Source of the DNA: a virus
Direction: 5' to 3' (one strand)
Length of the DNA: 64,000 nt
Virus record (IMG/VR): IMGVR_UViG_3300044993_000080
Location: 20,417-84,416 of that record
A program made the position numbers and the translations under genes. A model generated the notes under the pieces. That model saw only the letters and a program-made list of their open reading frames with translations. It searched no databases and was not told the DNA's origin. Shown piece after piece: positions 23,306-30,987 of this stretch; the stretch's first letter is position 1, and every line of letters starts with the position of its first letter.

Positions 23306-23608
23306 TCAAGCGCAGTTAAGCGGCGAGACGAAGTGCAGTTTCCTGCGGGTTGTCGTTGGCATTTCTGCTAACTGTCCCGTCACGGTGGGCCAATCCGGGT
23401 CGCGTCTCTGTGTCCAGTCTGGCTGTCGATCCTGTTTCACCCCCGTCAAGAGCACCGCACCTACCCTCGCTTTCGCGTTTTTGCGCCCGAAGTAATCGCC
23501 CATGCACAGACTTTCCCTACCCGACGAGGTAGCAGCGACGCTCATGGTGGAGGTGGCGGGCACTGCCCCCGCGTCCAGCCGTTCCTTCGCAGGCCGTATA
23601 TCGACCAT
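23306..23608 (-). CDS. Unrecognised protein, probably from a leaderless mRNA
   Basis: 100 residues from ATG 23608, which lies exactly 6 bases after the -10 TATTGT of the promoter at 23615-23643, so the message would begin at the start codon. No SD is present. Contains FGRKNAKARVGAVLLTGVKQ and a basic C-terminus. The stop TGA lies inside a TTGACA box (23309-23304). It is transcribed away from the only rightward gene. No family recognised. Confidence 0.62.
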   Translation of the reverse strand: MVDIRPAKERLDAGAVPATSTMSVAATSSGRESLCMGDYFGRKNAKARVGAVLLTGVKQDRQPDWTQRRDPDWPTVTGQLAEMPTTTRRKLHFVSPLNCA

Positions 23609-23614
23609 AGACGC

Positions 23615-23643
23615 ACAATAACCTACACCGGATTTGTAGTCAA
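23615..23643 (-). promoter_or_regulatory. Promoter giving a probable leaderless mRNA
   Basis: -35 TTGACT, spacer ACAAATCCGGTGTAGGT, -10 TATTGT, then GCGTCT and ATG. The expected start site coincides with the ATG. Confidence 0.7.
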
Positions 23644-23717
23644 ACCCTGTTTGGCAAGTCCGTGCGCCCCCGCATACGGCGTTCGTTCCGAACCGGGTCT
23701 CGCTGATAGCCCTCGTG

Positions 23718-23731
23718 TGCAACGGGTTGCA
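23718..23731. repeat. 14-bp dispersed palindrome TGCAACGGGTTGCA
   Basis: Exact copy in the 176-base divergent region between the leftward gene at 23608 and the rightward gene at 23785, the only divergent pair. Confidence 0.9.
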
Positions 23732-23784
23732 GCGTGCTCGGTGTTCGGGTAAGCGTCCGGGTGTAATTCAATGGGAGCCCGGAC

Positions 23785-24060
23785 ATGGCCAAGATCACCC
23801 TGACTTTCTTCAAGCGCGCCGCCGCCGTGGATGGTGTGCCCTCTTCGGCTGGCGGCGCGCCCACGGGCCATGACAGCCTGACGGCGGCGGGCTCGGCAGA
23901 TGCCGCCCCTGCGGGATCGAAGCTCGTGCGGATCGCCACTGACACTGCCTTTACCAGCAATGTCTACGGGGCGGGCACTGAAACGCTCCACCCGGCCAAC
24001 TCGGCGGAGTTGTTCCCCGTGAAGGCCGGGCAGATCGTCACGTTCACTGCCGTGGCGTAA
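23785..24060 (+). CDS. Small beta-rich protein, the only rightward gene
   Basis: 91 residues from ATG 23785, 7 bases after GGGAG. Reads AKITLTFFKRAAAVDGVPSS, a Gly/Ala/Ser-rich middle, then KLVRIATDTAFTSNVYGAGT and KAGQIVTFTAVA; the strand pattern looks like a small virion or decoration-type protein. Its end overlaps the end of the convergent membrane-protein gene by 17 bases. No clear + strand promoter is visible; TTGCAG inside the palindrome followed 17 bases later by TAAGCG is the best, poor, candidate. It could be a moron-type insertion. Confidence 0.72.
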   Translation: MAKITLTFFKRAAAVDGVPSSAGGAPTGHDSLTAAGSADAAPAGSKLVRIATDTAFTSNVYGAGTETLHPANSAELFPVKAGQIVTFTAVA

Positions 24061-24679
24061 GCTCTGGCGTCGCCTCATCGGCCTCTGCCTGATTGCCTGC
24101 CTGATTGCCGTCCGCAAGTGCCTTGGCCCACAGGGCAATGGCCTGCTGTTTGGAGCACGTGGGTGTCTTTTCCACGCATTGAAGGTATTGCTGCATCCCG
24201 GTGATGCTCACCGTAAGGTAGGCCAGCCGCTCGCCGTCCTTCATACCGGCGCTGTAGCCGCGCGGGTAAATGACGCCCACGCCGATCAGGATACCCGCGA
24301 CAAGCCCCAACGCGGCGGTCAGGATCGTCCCCTTGAGGTTGATTTTTGACGCGGTGAACGGCGTCGCACAGTCCAGAAACGCGAACTTGTCGTTGGTGGG
24401 CAAATCATCGAAGTCAGTGCAGCCAACCATGTTAGCTGCGTCGAGCGCCAGCAATTCGGCGTCCATCGACAGGCCTTCCTTGTCGTGGTCCGGTGCGTCT
24501 GGCACTGGCAACGGCTTGGCCTTCTTCTCGAAAGACGGCTTCTTCGCTGTGCGTGGCTTGGCCGAGGCTTTGGTTTTCGGTGCGTCGGATACGTTGGGCT
24601 TCTTCGCGGGCGGGCGCGTAATGCGCGGCTTGACGGAAGGGGCTTGGGCCTTTCTCACAGGTGTTTTCTTCTCGGTCAT
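24044..24679 (-). CDS. Single-pass membrane protein with long basic N-terminus
   Basis: 211 residues. The first 60 are Lys/Pro rich and disordered (KKTPVRKAQAPSVKPRITRP, then KPRTAKKPSFEKKAKPLP). A hydrophobic helix lies near residues 118-138 (TILTAALGLVAGILIGVGVI). The outer part has two Cys (QCVEKTPTCSKQQ) that could form a disulphide, and an acidic C-terminus. The basic N-terminus would face the cytoplasm. No family recognised. Confidence 0.75.
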   Translation of the reverse strand: MTEKKTPVRKAQAPSVKPRITRPPAKKPNVSDAPKTKASAKPRTAKKPSFEKKAKPLPVPDAPDHDKEGLSMDAELLALDAANMVGCTDFDDLPTNDKFAFLDCATPFTASKINLKGTILTAALGLVAGILIGVGVIYPRGYSAGMKDGERLAYLTVSITGMQQYLQCVEKTPTCSKQQAIALWAKALADGNQAGNQAEADEATPELTPRQ

Positions 24680-25005
24680 TTCTGTGTGTTCCTTTGCAGC
24701 TTGTTGGCGAGCCTCCTCATCGCGTTTTCTCCCAGTTCAGTTAGCCGGACCTCGCCTTTCCCGGCATCAAACTGAATGAGTTTGTGGCCACCACCTTCCG
24801 CCAGATAGGGGAGTTTGCGGATAATATGTAATTCCATAGTGTCGTAAATACTCTTGGCGAGCGAATACGGCAGGATAGCCCAATCATCTCCGCCCATGGT
24901 CTCCAGCGTGTCCCGACACGCCCTGCTGGCCGTAGGCGGGCATACCGCGATGCCCAGTGCGATCACCCCTCGCTGCACTGCGATGTCGCGTTCGTGTTCG
25001 TTCAT
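24676..25005 (-). CDS. Unrecognised protein, possible winged-helix C-terminus
   Basis: 109 residues, overlapping neighbours by ATGA at both ends. The C-terminal part (LIQFDAGKGEVRLTELGENA) resembles the wing and last helix of a winged-helix domain (RLTELGENAMRRL). The N-terminal part has two Cys. A weak suggestion of a regulator. Confidence 0.68.
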   Translation of the reverse strand: MNEHERDIAVQRGVIALGIAVCPPTASRACRDTLETMGGDDWAILPYSLAKSIYDTMELHIIRKLPYLAEGGGHKLIQFDAGKGEVRLTELGENAMRRLANKLQRNTQK

Positions 25006-25304
25006 AGTCTCTTCTCTTCCTCAAGTAGCTGATCGTGTGCCCGCGCCAGAGCCTGCTGAATGCCCAACGGATACTTGGCCTCGACTGCGTAGGCGAAACC
25101 CTGTTGTAGCATAGCTCGCGCGAAGGCGATGAAGTCCTTGTGCGTGAGGCTGACCACATATGCCGCGATGCCGCCGGAGACAGCGCGGGTCAGTCCCAGT
25201 GCGTCCCCCGCCTCAATACTGTTGCCACTGAATGTCTCGAAGTGGATGATCGCCTCGTGGATCGCATCCTCCAGCGACTTGGTTTCCAGTATCTGCTCTG
25301 TCAT
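25002..25304 (-). CDS. Small helical protein
   Basis: 100 residues, start ATG overlapping the previous stop (ATGA). Mostly helical (SLEDAIHEAIIHFETFSGNS, then HKDFIAFARAMLQQGFAYAV). No family recognised. An exact palindrome lies 11 bases before its start. Confidence 0.72.
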   Translation of the reverse strand: MTEQILETKSLEDAIHEAIIHFETFSGNSIEAGDALGLTRAVSGGIAAYVVSLTHKDFIAFARAMLQQGFAYAVEAKYPLGIQQALARAHDQLLEEEKRL

Positions 25305-26032
25305 GTCTGTTTTCCTGCAACGGGTTGCACCGGTCTCGACCGGGCAGGTGGGTTGATCTCTGTGTCGGGGTTTTCATCACACCAATGCGCCACGGTCGAG
25401 TAGAGCCCTGCGCGGATGTATCTGCGAACGGCCTTCTTCTCCTCGACCGTGCGATGGCCTACCTGACGGTTGCACAGGGCGTGCGCCAAAACGAGGTTGT
25501 CGAGATTGTCGGTGCCCCCAAGGTGGCGCGCCAGCAAATGCTCGACCGTGGGCTTCATATCAGGATTGGTCTCGTCTTCAAGACAAGGCTGTCCGCAATA
25601 CCAGCATTCATCGCCGTCCCGCTCACGCAAGAGGTCTCTGGTTCTACGTGCCCACGATGGGCGCTTGGAGCCCGGTTCGCGTAGGCGCTTGCGCTCGGTC
25701 TCCTTCATCAGCTTCATGCGGCTCTGATCCGGGAAGGGTCTCCGGGCGACAAACAGGCTCCAGTGCATGGACGAGCAGCCGCTGAAAGTGACGCGCCCAT
25801 CATTCTTGCGCCATACTATGTGCGTCGCCGGGCGCTTGGCTTTGCCTCGTTGGGTCGCATCCCATGCGAGGTATCGCAACACCTCGAACTCGCTCTTCGT
25901 ATCAACGACCACCCCGCCGCCCGACTCGATCCATAACACGAAGTCCTTCAATCGAGCCCGGAAGGCGAGCGCCCGTGCCTCCTGATATTCGCTGGAGTTG
26001 CCATGCACGCTGGGTAATGCGCGGTTCTTCAT
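25301..26032 (-). CDS. HNH endonuclease
   Basis: 243 residues from ATG 26032; a much longer upstream frame lacks support. A classical HNH core is visible: ECWYCGQPCLEDE, then KPTVEHLLARHLGGTDNLDN and LVLAHALCNRQVGH (Cys pair, EH, N..L.H..CN). It cuts or nicks DNA using a beta-beta-alpha-metal fold and may be mobile or part of packaging. The N-terminal 110 residues contain a separate domain with RYLAWDATQRGKAKRPATHI. C-terminal tag: INPPARSRPVQPVAGK, with QPVAG encoded by the palindrome. Confidence 0.88.
   Translation of the reverse strand: MKNRALPSVHGNSSEYQEARALAFRARLKDFVLWIESGGGVVVDTKSEFEVLRYLAWDATQRGKAKRPATHIVWRKNDGRVTFSGCSSMHWSLFVARRPFPDQSRMKLMKETERKRLREPGSKRPSWARRTRDLLRERDGDECWYCGQPCLEDETNPDMKPTVEHLLARHLGGTDNLDNLVLAHALCNRQVGHRTVEEKKAVRRYIRAGLYSTVAHWCDENPDTEINPPARSRPVQPVAGKQT
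25316..25329. repeat. 14-bp dispersed palindrome TGCAACGGGTTGCA
   Basis: Exact copy inside the last codons of the HNH gene, 11 bases before the next start. Confidence 0.9.
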
Positions 26033-26106
26033 TCCTTGCTGTCCCTGCCCGGCGTGGGTGCCGTGAGGCGCACGTCGATCTCGGTCTTGGGAGCGCCGGG
26101 CCTCAC
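26029..26106 (-). CDS. Candidate 25-residue microprotein
   Basis: GTG 26106 lies 4-5 bases after GAGG and 6 bases after the previous stop; the TGA overlaps the HNH start (ATGA). It fills an otherwise unexplained gap exactly: RPGAPKTEIDVRLTAPTPGR. Translation is inferred from the coupling. Confidence 0.42.
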   Translation of the reverse strand: MRPGAPKTEIDVRLTAPTPGRDSKE

Positions 26107-26112
26107 CCGACC

Positions 26113-26478
26113 TCAGCCACGGTCCGGGCGTTGGGTGAGACACGACCCTGCGAGCGCCTGTATCTCGGCTTCGCTGATGCTGGCGGGGTTGCGCAGCGCA
26201 CGGGCGGCGATCTTGCCGACCTCTTCGGATGTCAGTTCGCCGGACGTGGGCAAGCGGCTCGGTTTCTCTTCTTCGCCCGCCTCGATCTTGGCTCCGTGCC
26301 GGGGCTCGACCGCGCCTGACAACAGGCACTGAATAACGGTCACGTCCTTGTGATCTGCCCGGAACTCGGCAAGCGCCTTTTCCATGTTGTTGGCGGTGTA
26401 ATAGACCCGCTTGTGGGTGGCGGTGTTTCGCTTGTCCGCGATGTGCGCGGGCATGAAGGTTATGACGTATTGTTCCAT
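26113..26478 (-). CDS. Small phage protein
   Basis: 121 residues from ATG 26478, 8 bases after GGAGG. Beta-like N-terminus (QYVITFMPAHIADKRNTATH), then a helical C-terminus EIQALAGSCLTQRPDRG, whose QALAGS.L.Q ending recurs in phage proteins with KTAAS-like tails. No function assigned. Confidence 0.72.
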   Translation of the reverse strand: MEQYVITFMPAHIADKRNTATHKRVYYTANNMEKALAEFRADHKDVTVIQCLLSGAVEPRHGAKIEAGEEEKPSRLPTSGELTSEEVGKIAARALRNPASISEAEIQALAGSCLTQRPDRG

Positions 26479-26505
26479 GATGTGGACCTCCACCTATGAT
26501 GCCCG

Positions 26506-26703
26506 TTATCTACCGCCTGCGTGATCCGGGCAATAGTGCTCCCACTGGCCGTTAATCTCATTCCTGCGGGTTCGCCAACGAGCCCTTTTAAGCTCCTCTC
26601 GGGCTTCCATGAAGTCGTCGGTCTCACACTCCACGATCTCGGCGCAACGCTTGCCGTCGCACTCGAAGTAAATGTCACCGTTGGGCTCGCGGGATACCGT
26701 CAC
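26506..26703 (-). CDS. Small zinc-finger-like protein
   Basis: 65 residues from GTG 26703. CDGKRCAEIVECETDDF and a C-terminal EHYCPDHAG form a Cys/His set typical of very small phage zinc proteins. Its start overlaps the stop of a 24-residue ORF (GTGA). Function unknown. Confidence 0.72.
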   Translation of the reverse strand: MTVSREPNGDIYFECDGKRCAEIVECETDDFMEAREELKRARWRTRRNEINGQWEHYCPDHAGGR

Positions 26704-26774
26704 TGATCCGCCCCGACGTAAATACCTGCCTCAACTCTCTTGGTGGCTACCCCCCTGTTCGTAATGACGCTCAC
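26700..26774 (-). CDS. Candidate 24-residue microprotein
   Basis: GTG 26774 directly follows the previous TGA, and its own TGA overlaps the next GTG start. It fills the gap exactly: SVITNRGVATKRVEAGIYVG. An alternative 15-residue frame (GTG 26778) has better SD spacing, so which one is translated is unclear. Confidence 0.35.
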   Translation of the reverse strand: MSVITNRGVATKRVEAGIYVGADQ

Positions 26775-27035
26775 TCACGTTGCGTTCCTTCTGTTGGCTT
26801 CGTCCATGGCGAGTGCCATGCCGAAGGCGGCCTGCTCGGCAGCGATCTTGGCGTCCACTGCGGCTTGCGACACTGCCCAGCATGTCTTCTCTACCATGCG
26901 TCCGAAGAACGGGCACTTGGTGCGGATAAGCTCTCCCCGGCGCACGGCGGCGTTGAGGGCACGCTTGGCGTCCGCGTCGATCTGCCCGATGTCGATGATC
27001 GGCTGCGTCTTGGCTACGGCCACCCAATCCGTCAT
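26775..27035 (-). CDS. Small helical protein
   Basis: 86 residues from ATG 27035 (ATGA overlap with the previous stop). DWVAVAKTQPIIDIGQIDAD, RRGELIRTKCPFFGRMVEKT and an Ala-rich C-terminal helix. No family recognised. Confidence 0.72.
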   Translation of the reverse strand: MTDWVAVAKTQPIIDIGQIDADAKRALNAAVRRGELIRTKCPFFGRMVEKTCWAVSQAAVDAKIAAEQAAFGMALAMDEANRRNAT

Positions 27036-27247
27036 ATGCGGTTGCCCCACGAACGGCTGTCAGTATCAGCCCGCCCTGACTGACTGGCGATCAGAGCGCG
27101 CATCTGCTTAATGTGCTTGCGCATGAAGGCCGGGTCATGGCGCAACTGGTTGTGAATACGATCACGCTGCTGGACGTGCCGGTAGGCTTGCATTTCGTCC
27201 ATACCGGTTTCGGCCATGATTTCCTGAATACGTGCTTCACGTGCCAT
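27032..27247 (-). CDS. Small helical protein
   Basis: 71 residues from ATG 27247, 6-7 bases after GAGGAG in the leader; the apparent start at 27289 lies in the promoter. Highly charged helix (REARIQEIMAETGMDEMQAY). First gene of its transcript. Unrecognised. Confidence 0.72.
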   Translation of the reverse strand: MAREARIQEIMAETGMDEMQAYRHVQQRDRIHNQLRHDPAFMRKHIKQMRALIASQSGRADTDSRSWGNRI

Positions 27248-27270
27248 CTCAAACTCCTCTCGACTTGATA

Positions 27271-27299
27271 ACGTTAGAATAGCGCACATTTATTGTCAA
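27271..27299 (-). promoter_or_regulatory. Early-type promoter
   Basis: -35 TTGACA, spacer ATAAATGTGCGCTATTC, -10 TAACGT; palindrome variant 11 bases upstream. Confidence 0.72.
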
Positions 27300-27310
27300 G
27301 AGGATAAACC

Positions 27311-27324
27311 TGCACCCGGTTGCA
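27311..27324. repeat. Dispersed palindrome, variant TGCACCCGGTTGCA
   Basis: One mismatch; between the terminator at 27327 and the -35 box at 27299. Confidence 0.75.
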
Positions 27325-27326
27325 AG

Positions 27327-27357
27327 AAAAAGGGCCAGTCGTAAGACCGGCCCTTTT
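27327..27357 (-). terminator. Intrinsic terminator of the terminase transcript
   Basis: AAAAGGGCCGGTC / GACTGGCCCTTTTT with a 4-base loop and T tract on the minus strand. A-rich on the other side, so it may also work rightward. Separates the terminase group from the next promoter. Confidence 0.88.
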
Positions 27358-27422
27358 GAAGTATGGGAGAGGATGCTTAAAGGCGCGTCCCTTATAGCAC
27401 GCCCACGCCGAAGTGCAAGACC

Positions 27423-28148
27423 TTACGGCGTGGTCGTGGTCACGTTGATCGTGCGGTTGACGGGCGCAGTCACACCATCGGTGATGACCGCGACAAAACT
27501 GAACGTGATGTTCGCACCGAAGGCTGGGGCGGTGAGCGCGAAATTGGGGGCCATGGTGAAAGTGACGCCGCCGATAACGACCTCGCGGTCGAGTTCCCAG
27601 TTCTTGCCGTCCACCGAAAGGACCGATAGGGTCTCCGTGGTGTTCTCGGCGTTGGTGACGCCCGAGAGCAAATTGATGTTGAATGCAGCGTCGTTGGCGA
27701 TGCTGTAGTTGAGCGGCGCAGCAACCGGCTGCGCACCCCGGTTCGTGGCCCAATCGTCAGCAAGATCGGACGGGTCCGGGATCGTGCTTTGGTTGTTGTC
27801 GGCGGCGAACTTCTGGAGCTTCGCAACAATGCGCTGGGCGCTCGGGAAATAGCCATTGTTCGACGCACTGACACTGGCGAGCGCGAAGTCGGCCAGTGCT
27901 TCCGCATCGGCGATGTAGTCGTCCCAGTCGGTGCCATCCGCATCGAGTTTGGCGAGTTGGGCGGTGCGCAGCTTCAGCAGTGCGAACGCTGCCAGCGCCA
28001 GCGCGTCGTCTGCCGGGATGATCGGCGGGTTGCGGTGCACGTCGCCCTTGACGAGTTTCGCCATGGTCGTGAGGTTGTGGTTGATAAGGAAACGGCGGGC
28101 GAGATATTCGACCGGCTGCTTCTGCGAGTTTACGGGGATCGTGACCAT
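27423..28148 (-). CDS. Possible structural protein with C-terminal Ig-like part
   Basis: 241 residues behind AGGAG. The N-terminal 130 residues are helical (VEYLARRFLINHNLTTMAKL, ADDALALAAFALLKLRTAQL). The C-terminal 100 are beta-rich (APLNYSIANDAAFNINLLSG, then FALTAPAFGANITFSFVAVI and a Thr-rich end), like an Ig or cadherin-type module. It is the last gene before the terminator and directly follows the large terminase. A virion decoration or accessory role is inferred. Confidence 0.75.
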   Translation of the reverse strand: MVTIPVNSQKQPVEYLARRFLINHNLTTMAKLVKGDVHRNPPIIPADDALALAAFALLKLRTAQLAKLDADGTDWDDYIADAEALADFALASVSASNNGYFPSAQRIVAKLQKFAADNNQSTIPDPSDLADDWATNRGAQPVAAPLNYSIANDAAFNINLLSGVTNAENTTETLSVLSVDGKNWELDREVVIGGVTFTMAPNFALTAPAFGANITFSFVAVITDGVTAPVNRTINVTTTTP

Positions 28149-28188
28149 GGCATGGCTCCTGTATGATGGAGACTACCCGCTACACCGT

Positions 28189-28202
28189 TGCAACGGGTTG
28201 CA
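28189..28202. repeat. 14-bp dispersed palindrome TGCAACGGGTTGCA
   Basis: Exact copy between the terminase stop and the next start, 40 bases before the latter. Confidence 0.9.
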
Positions 28203-28235
28203 CGTGGTGTAGCAGGTCAGTGGCCGGATAGCAAG

Positions 28236-30236
28236 TCAACGGCGGCGGATGACCGCCTTGCGGCGGACTTGCTGCTTGCGGCGGCTGGCCGGAGGTGTGC
28301 GCTGGCGGTTCCCGTCACTGTCTGTAGTCTCCATGCCTGTGCGGATCAGGCGACTAGTCAGCGCTTCGTTGATAGCCCCTACTACACCGTCCGATACGTC
28401 CTTGGTGCCGCGCGGTGGATGGTCTACTTTGTTTTTGATCGGAAAGTGCTCTACCGTCTGCCACTCATACTTGAGCAATTCGCAGCCCGGCTGGATGTCT
28501 AACCGATCCTGATACAGGATGTCGCGGGCGGCCTCATACGGCGCGGTGCCCCGGTCCACACTCACCACGTCGCTGTGCACGCCGAACTTGCGCGTGATCT
28601 GAATGCTTTCTGCGGAACCGAACCCGTCGAACGTGAGGCTCTGAAGATTGACGCCATGTCTGGTGAGAGAAAGCACAAACTGCCGGACCCGCGCGATGTC
28701 GATCTCATTCATCACATCAGGCTGAATGCCGATAGCCGCTACCACGGTGAGCTTGGGCAGAACCTCGAACGTGCCGGGCTCGACATCGCTCTCCTGATTG
28801 ATCCATCCGTCATGCCGGACAATGCCGATCCCGCAACGGTCCTTGTTCTTGGACAAGTCAACGTGTGCAAAGTGCGGGCGGTCCCGGACGCGCTCTCCGG
28901 GTAAGTTGTCGATGATCCACTCCGGAAAGTCGTCTTCTGCCAGCACCCACTCGTCTTGTTTAACCCATGGTTTGAGCCCGCGCTCTTCACCGCGTTGAAT
29001 GGCATCTGTAATCTTGTTCTTCCGCCGAAAGAATGGCGTAATGGCATCGGTGGAAATCCCGATAACGTCTCGGAGCGCAGCATCGGGGTTTTTCTTGAAT
29101 TGCACCTTGTAGGGCATCGGCACTTTGTAAATAGTCGCATCAGCGGGGAAATGGACGCCCGGCTTCTCCCAGTCTTCCAGCACCCGGCTTCCGTATTCGT
29201 CGGTGCCCACCAGCAAGTCAAACGTGGCGTATCCGCCGTCTGCGAAGCGCGGGTTCTTGGCAAACTGGCTGTATCGCAGTGTTATGAAGTTCTTGGGTAT
29301 CGGATTTGCGCCGTGCCGCTCTTCCTCATAGATGCGCTCCATTTCGTCGATCTTGCGATCCAAGAAGTCGTTCTTGTAGCGGGTTGATGACACCGCGCTG
29401 ATCGAGCCTATGCTAACACCCTTTGTGGTAAATGAACGCTGGCGACGGCGTTCGATGTTGCTGAACACCTCTTCGGCCTGATCGTAATAGCCGCCCATGC
29501 CTTGCGCGCCGGGCACCTGCTTACTGTCTTCGATGATGGCCATGAAGTTAACCTCGTCCAGAATGGCCGCGAACACCGCCTGCCCAAGCAAACTCTGGAG
29601 ACTGGCCGCCGTGGGCACGATCTGGATGTTGCCTTCAAGCTCAAGCAGGCTCTCCAGCTTGTCGTTCCATCCTACCCACTTCTGGGTATATCTCATGCCG
29701 GTGAACATCTTGCGGAACGGCTGGTAAAGCACGCGCTTGGTGATCGTCGGACTGACACTCTGAAGCATCCCCACAATGGTCGTCATTGGTGTAAGCCCGA
29801 ATAGCCGCTGTGGTTGCTCATAGCACGTCAAGAGGTAGGTCTGGTAGGCCAGCGTCCCGGTGGAAAGATGCGACTTTCCCCAGCCGGTAGCGCCGCCTAG
29901 CAAATTGAGGTGAATGGGCTGCTCGCCAATGAGCACGTCCGGGTTCATCATCCTAAGCTCTTCGCGCAGCGTTGGCCAAATATCGTATTCGACCCCTGCA
30001 AGAAACTCCTTGCTCTCCACGAACTCGTCAATGGTAACAGGGGTGCGCCTCATCCGCCCGATAGCTTCAAAGAACGCCGGATTGTCGCGCAGGATAAGCT
30101 CTTCGGCGGCGTTCTTGAATATTGCAGCCTCGCGCGGAAAGCCGGACGCCAACGCGTGCGAATAGGCACGCTCGGCATCGAGCTTCAATTGGGTAAGACG
30201 GGATCGGTGCGATTTGTTGGTCTTGGCTAGGCTCAT
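28236..30236 (-). CDS. terL: Terminase large subunit
   Basis: 666 residues. Walker A GGATGWGKS near residue 114-122, Walker B AAILDE near 215, and a C-terminal nuclease half with HVDLSKNKDRCGIGIV (first Asp), SLTFDGFGSAESIQ and KDVSDGVVGAINEAL (last Asp). It powers DNA translocation into the prohead and cuts the concatemer. It starts one base after the stop of the small-terminase candidate. The C-terminus is a basic tail (PPASRRKQQVRRKAVIRRR), one of the shared terminal tags. Confidence 0.95.
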   Translation of the reverse strand: MSLAKTNKSHRSRLTQLKLDAERAYSHALASGFPREAAIFKNAAEELILRDNPAFFEAIGRMRRTPVTIDEFVESKEFLAGVEYDIWPTLREELRMMNPDVLIGEQPIHLNLLGGATGWGKSHLSTGTLAYQTYLLTCYEQPQRLFGLTPMTTIVGMLQSVSPTITKRVLYQPFRKMFTGMRYTQKWVGWNDKLESLLELEGNIQIVPTAASLQSLLGQAVFAAILDEVNFMAIIEDSKQVPGAQGMGGYYDQAEEVFSNIERRRQRSFTTKGVSIGSISAVSSTRYKNDFLDRKIDEMERIYEEERHGANPIPKNFITLRYSQFAKNPRFADGGYATFDLLVGTDEYGSRVLEDWEKPGVHFPADATIYKVPMPYKVQFKKNPDAALRDVIGISTDAITPFFRRKNKITDAIQRGEERGLKPWVKQDEWVLAEDDFPEWIIDNLPGERVRDRPHFAHVDLSKNKDRCGIGIVRHDGWINQESDVEPGTFEVLPKLTVVAAIGIQPDVMNEIDIARVRQFVLSLTRHGVNLQSLTFDGFGSAESIQITRKFGVHSDVVSVDRGTAPYEAARDILYQDRLDIQPGCELLKYEWQTVEHFPIKNKVDHPPRGTKDVSDGVVGAINEALTSRLIRTGMETTDSDGNRQRTPPASRRKQQVRRKAVIRRR

Positions 30237-30237
30237 G

Positions 30238-30966
30238 TCAAAGCTCGCCGACTATTTTCGACCCCGGCACCAGTCCGACACGTGGCTCCTGATAACCACC
30301 CTCAAGAAACCTCTGCGCCATCTCTTTCAGGACGTTCGCACTGCCGCTGTCTTCGTCGTCACTCACCAGCGGGGCTCGCATCGGCGTGCTCTCGAACAGC
30401 CCGGCGACCTGCAACAATCGCGCCATGTCCATGTTGCTCCGCAGGATGACCTCCAAGGCGCGCATCCTACGGTTCCAATTCTTTGCGTGGTTTCCGGACA
30501 AGGCTATCTCGCGCCATGCGACCGCGCGCGCTTCTTCCATCTCTGCGATCATTGGGCCAATGAAGTCGAAAGCATCGCGCCCCTTGGCCTGCTCTCTGAT
30601 CCTGCGGGTTAACTTTTCGCGCAACCACTTATAGGAGCCGTATGAGATATTCATCCGCTGGCAGATGACATTCACGGGCGTCTTGGCAAGCAAGAATTGA
30701 TGCAGTGTCGAGAGCAACACGTCTTGGCCCGCGTCTTTGTCAACGCGCGACATCGCGTCAGCTACATCCCGGACGTGAACCTGCGGGATGGAAGTCTCGC
30801 CCGTGGCAGGGTCTCGCACAGGCTGCATTGCGGGCGGACCATCCCAAGCGGCGAAGTGGCCGTTTTCGGGATCATCCATGGGGACCGGGCGCTGCGCTGT
30901 CCGGGCGCGCGAACGGGGCGGCGGGTCAGCCGCTGGCCTCACCCTGCGCCTCGGATTGATCGCCAC
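30238..30966 (-). CDS. Terminase small subunit candidate
   Basis: 242 residues. The N-terminal 35 are a Pro/Arg tag (NPRRRVRPAADPPPRSRART). The middle holds a helix-turn-helix (PVNVICQRMNISYGSYKWLR) followed by long helices suitable for ring assembly (AEMEEARAVAWREIALSGNH). Immediate position before the large terminase with one base between them supports the call. Small terminases recognise the packaging site; no pac/cos sequence can be named here. Confidence 0.82.
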   Translation of the reverse strand: MAINPRRRVRPAADPPPRSRARTAQRPVPMDDPENGHFAAWDGPPAMQPVRDPATGETSIPQVHVRDVADAMSRVDKDAGQDVLLSTLHQFLLAKTPVNVICQRMNISYGSYKWLREKLTRRIREQAKGRDAFDFIGPMIAEMEEARAVAWREIALSGNHAKNWNRRMRALEVILRSNMDMARLLQVAGLFESTPMRAPLVSDDEDSGSANVLKEMAQRFLEGGYQEPRVGLVPGSKIVGEL

Positions 30967-30987
30967 GACCTAGCCCCTGCCTAGGCT

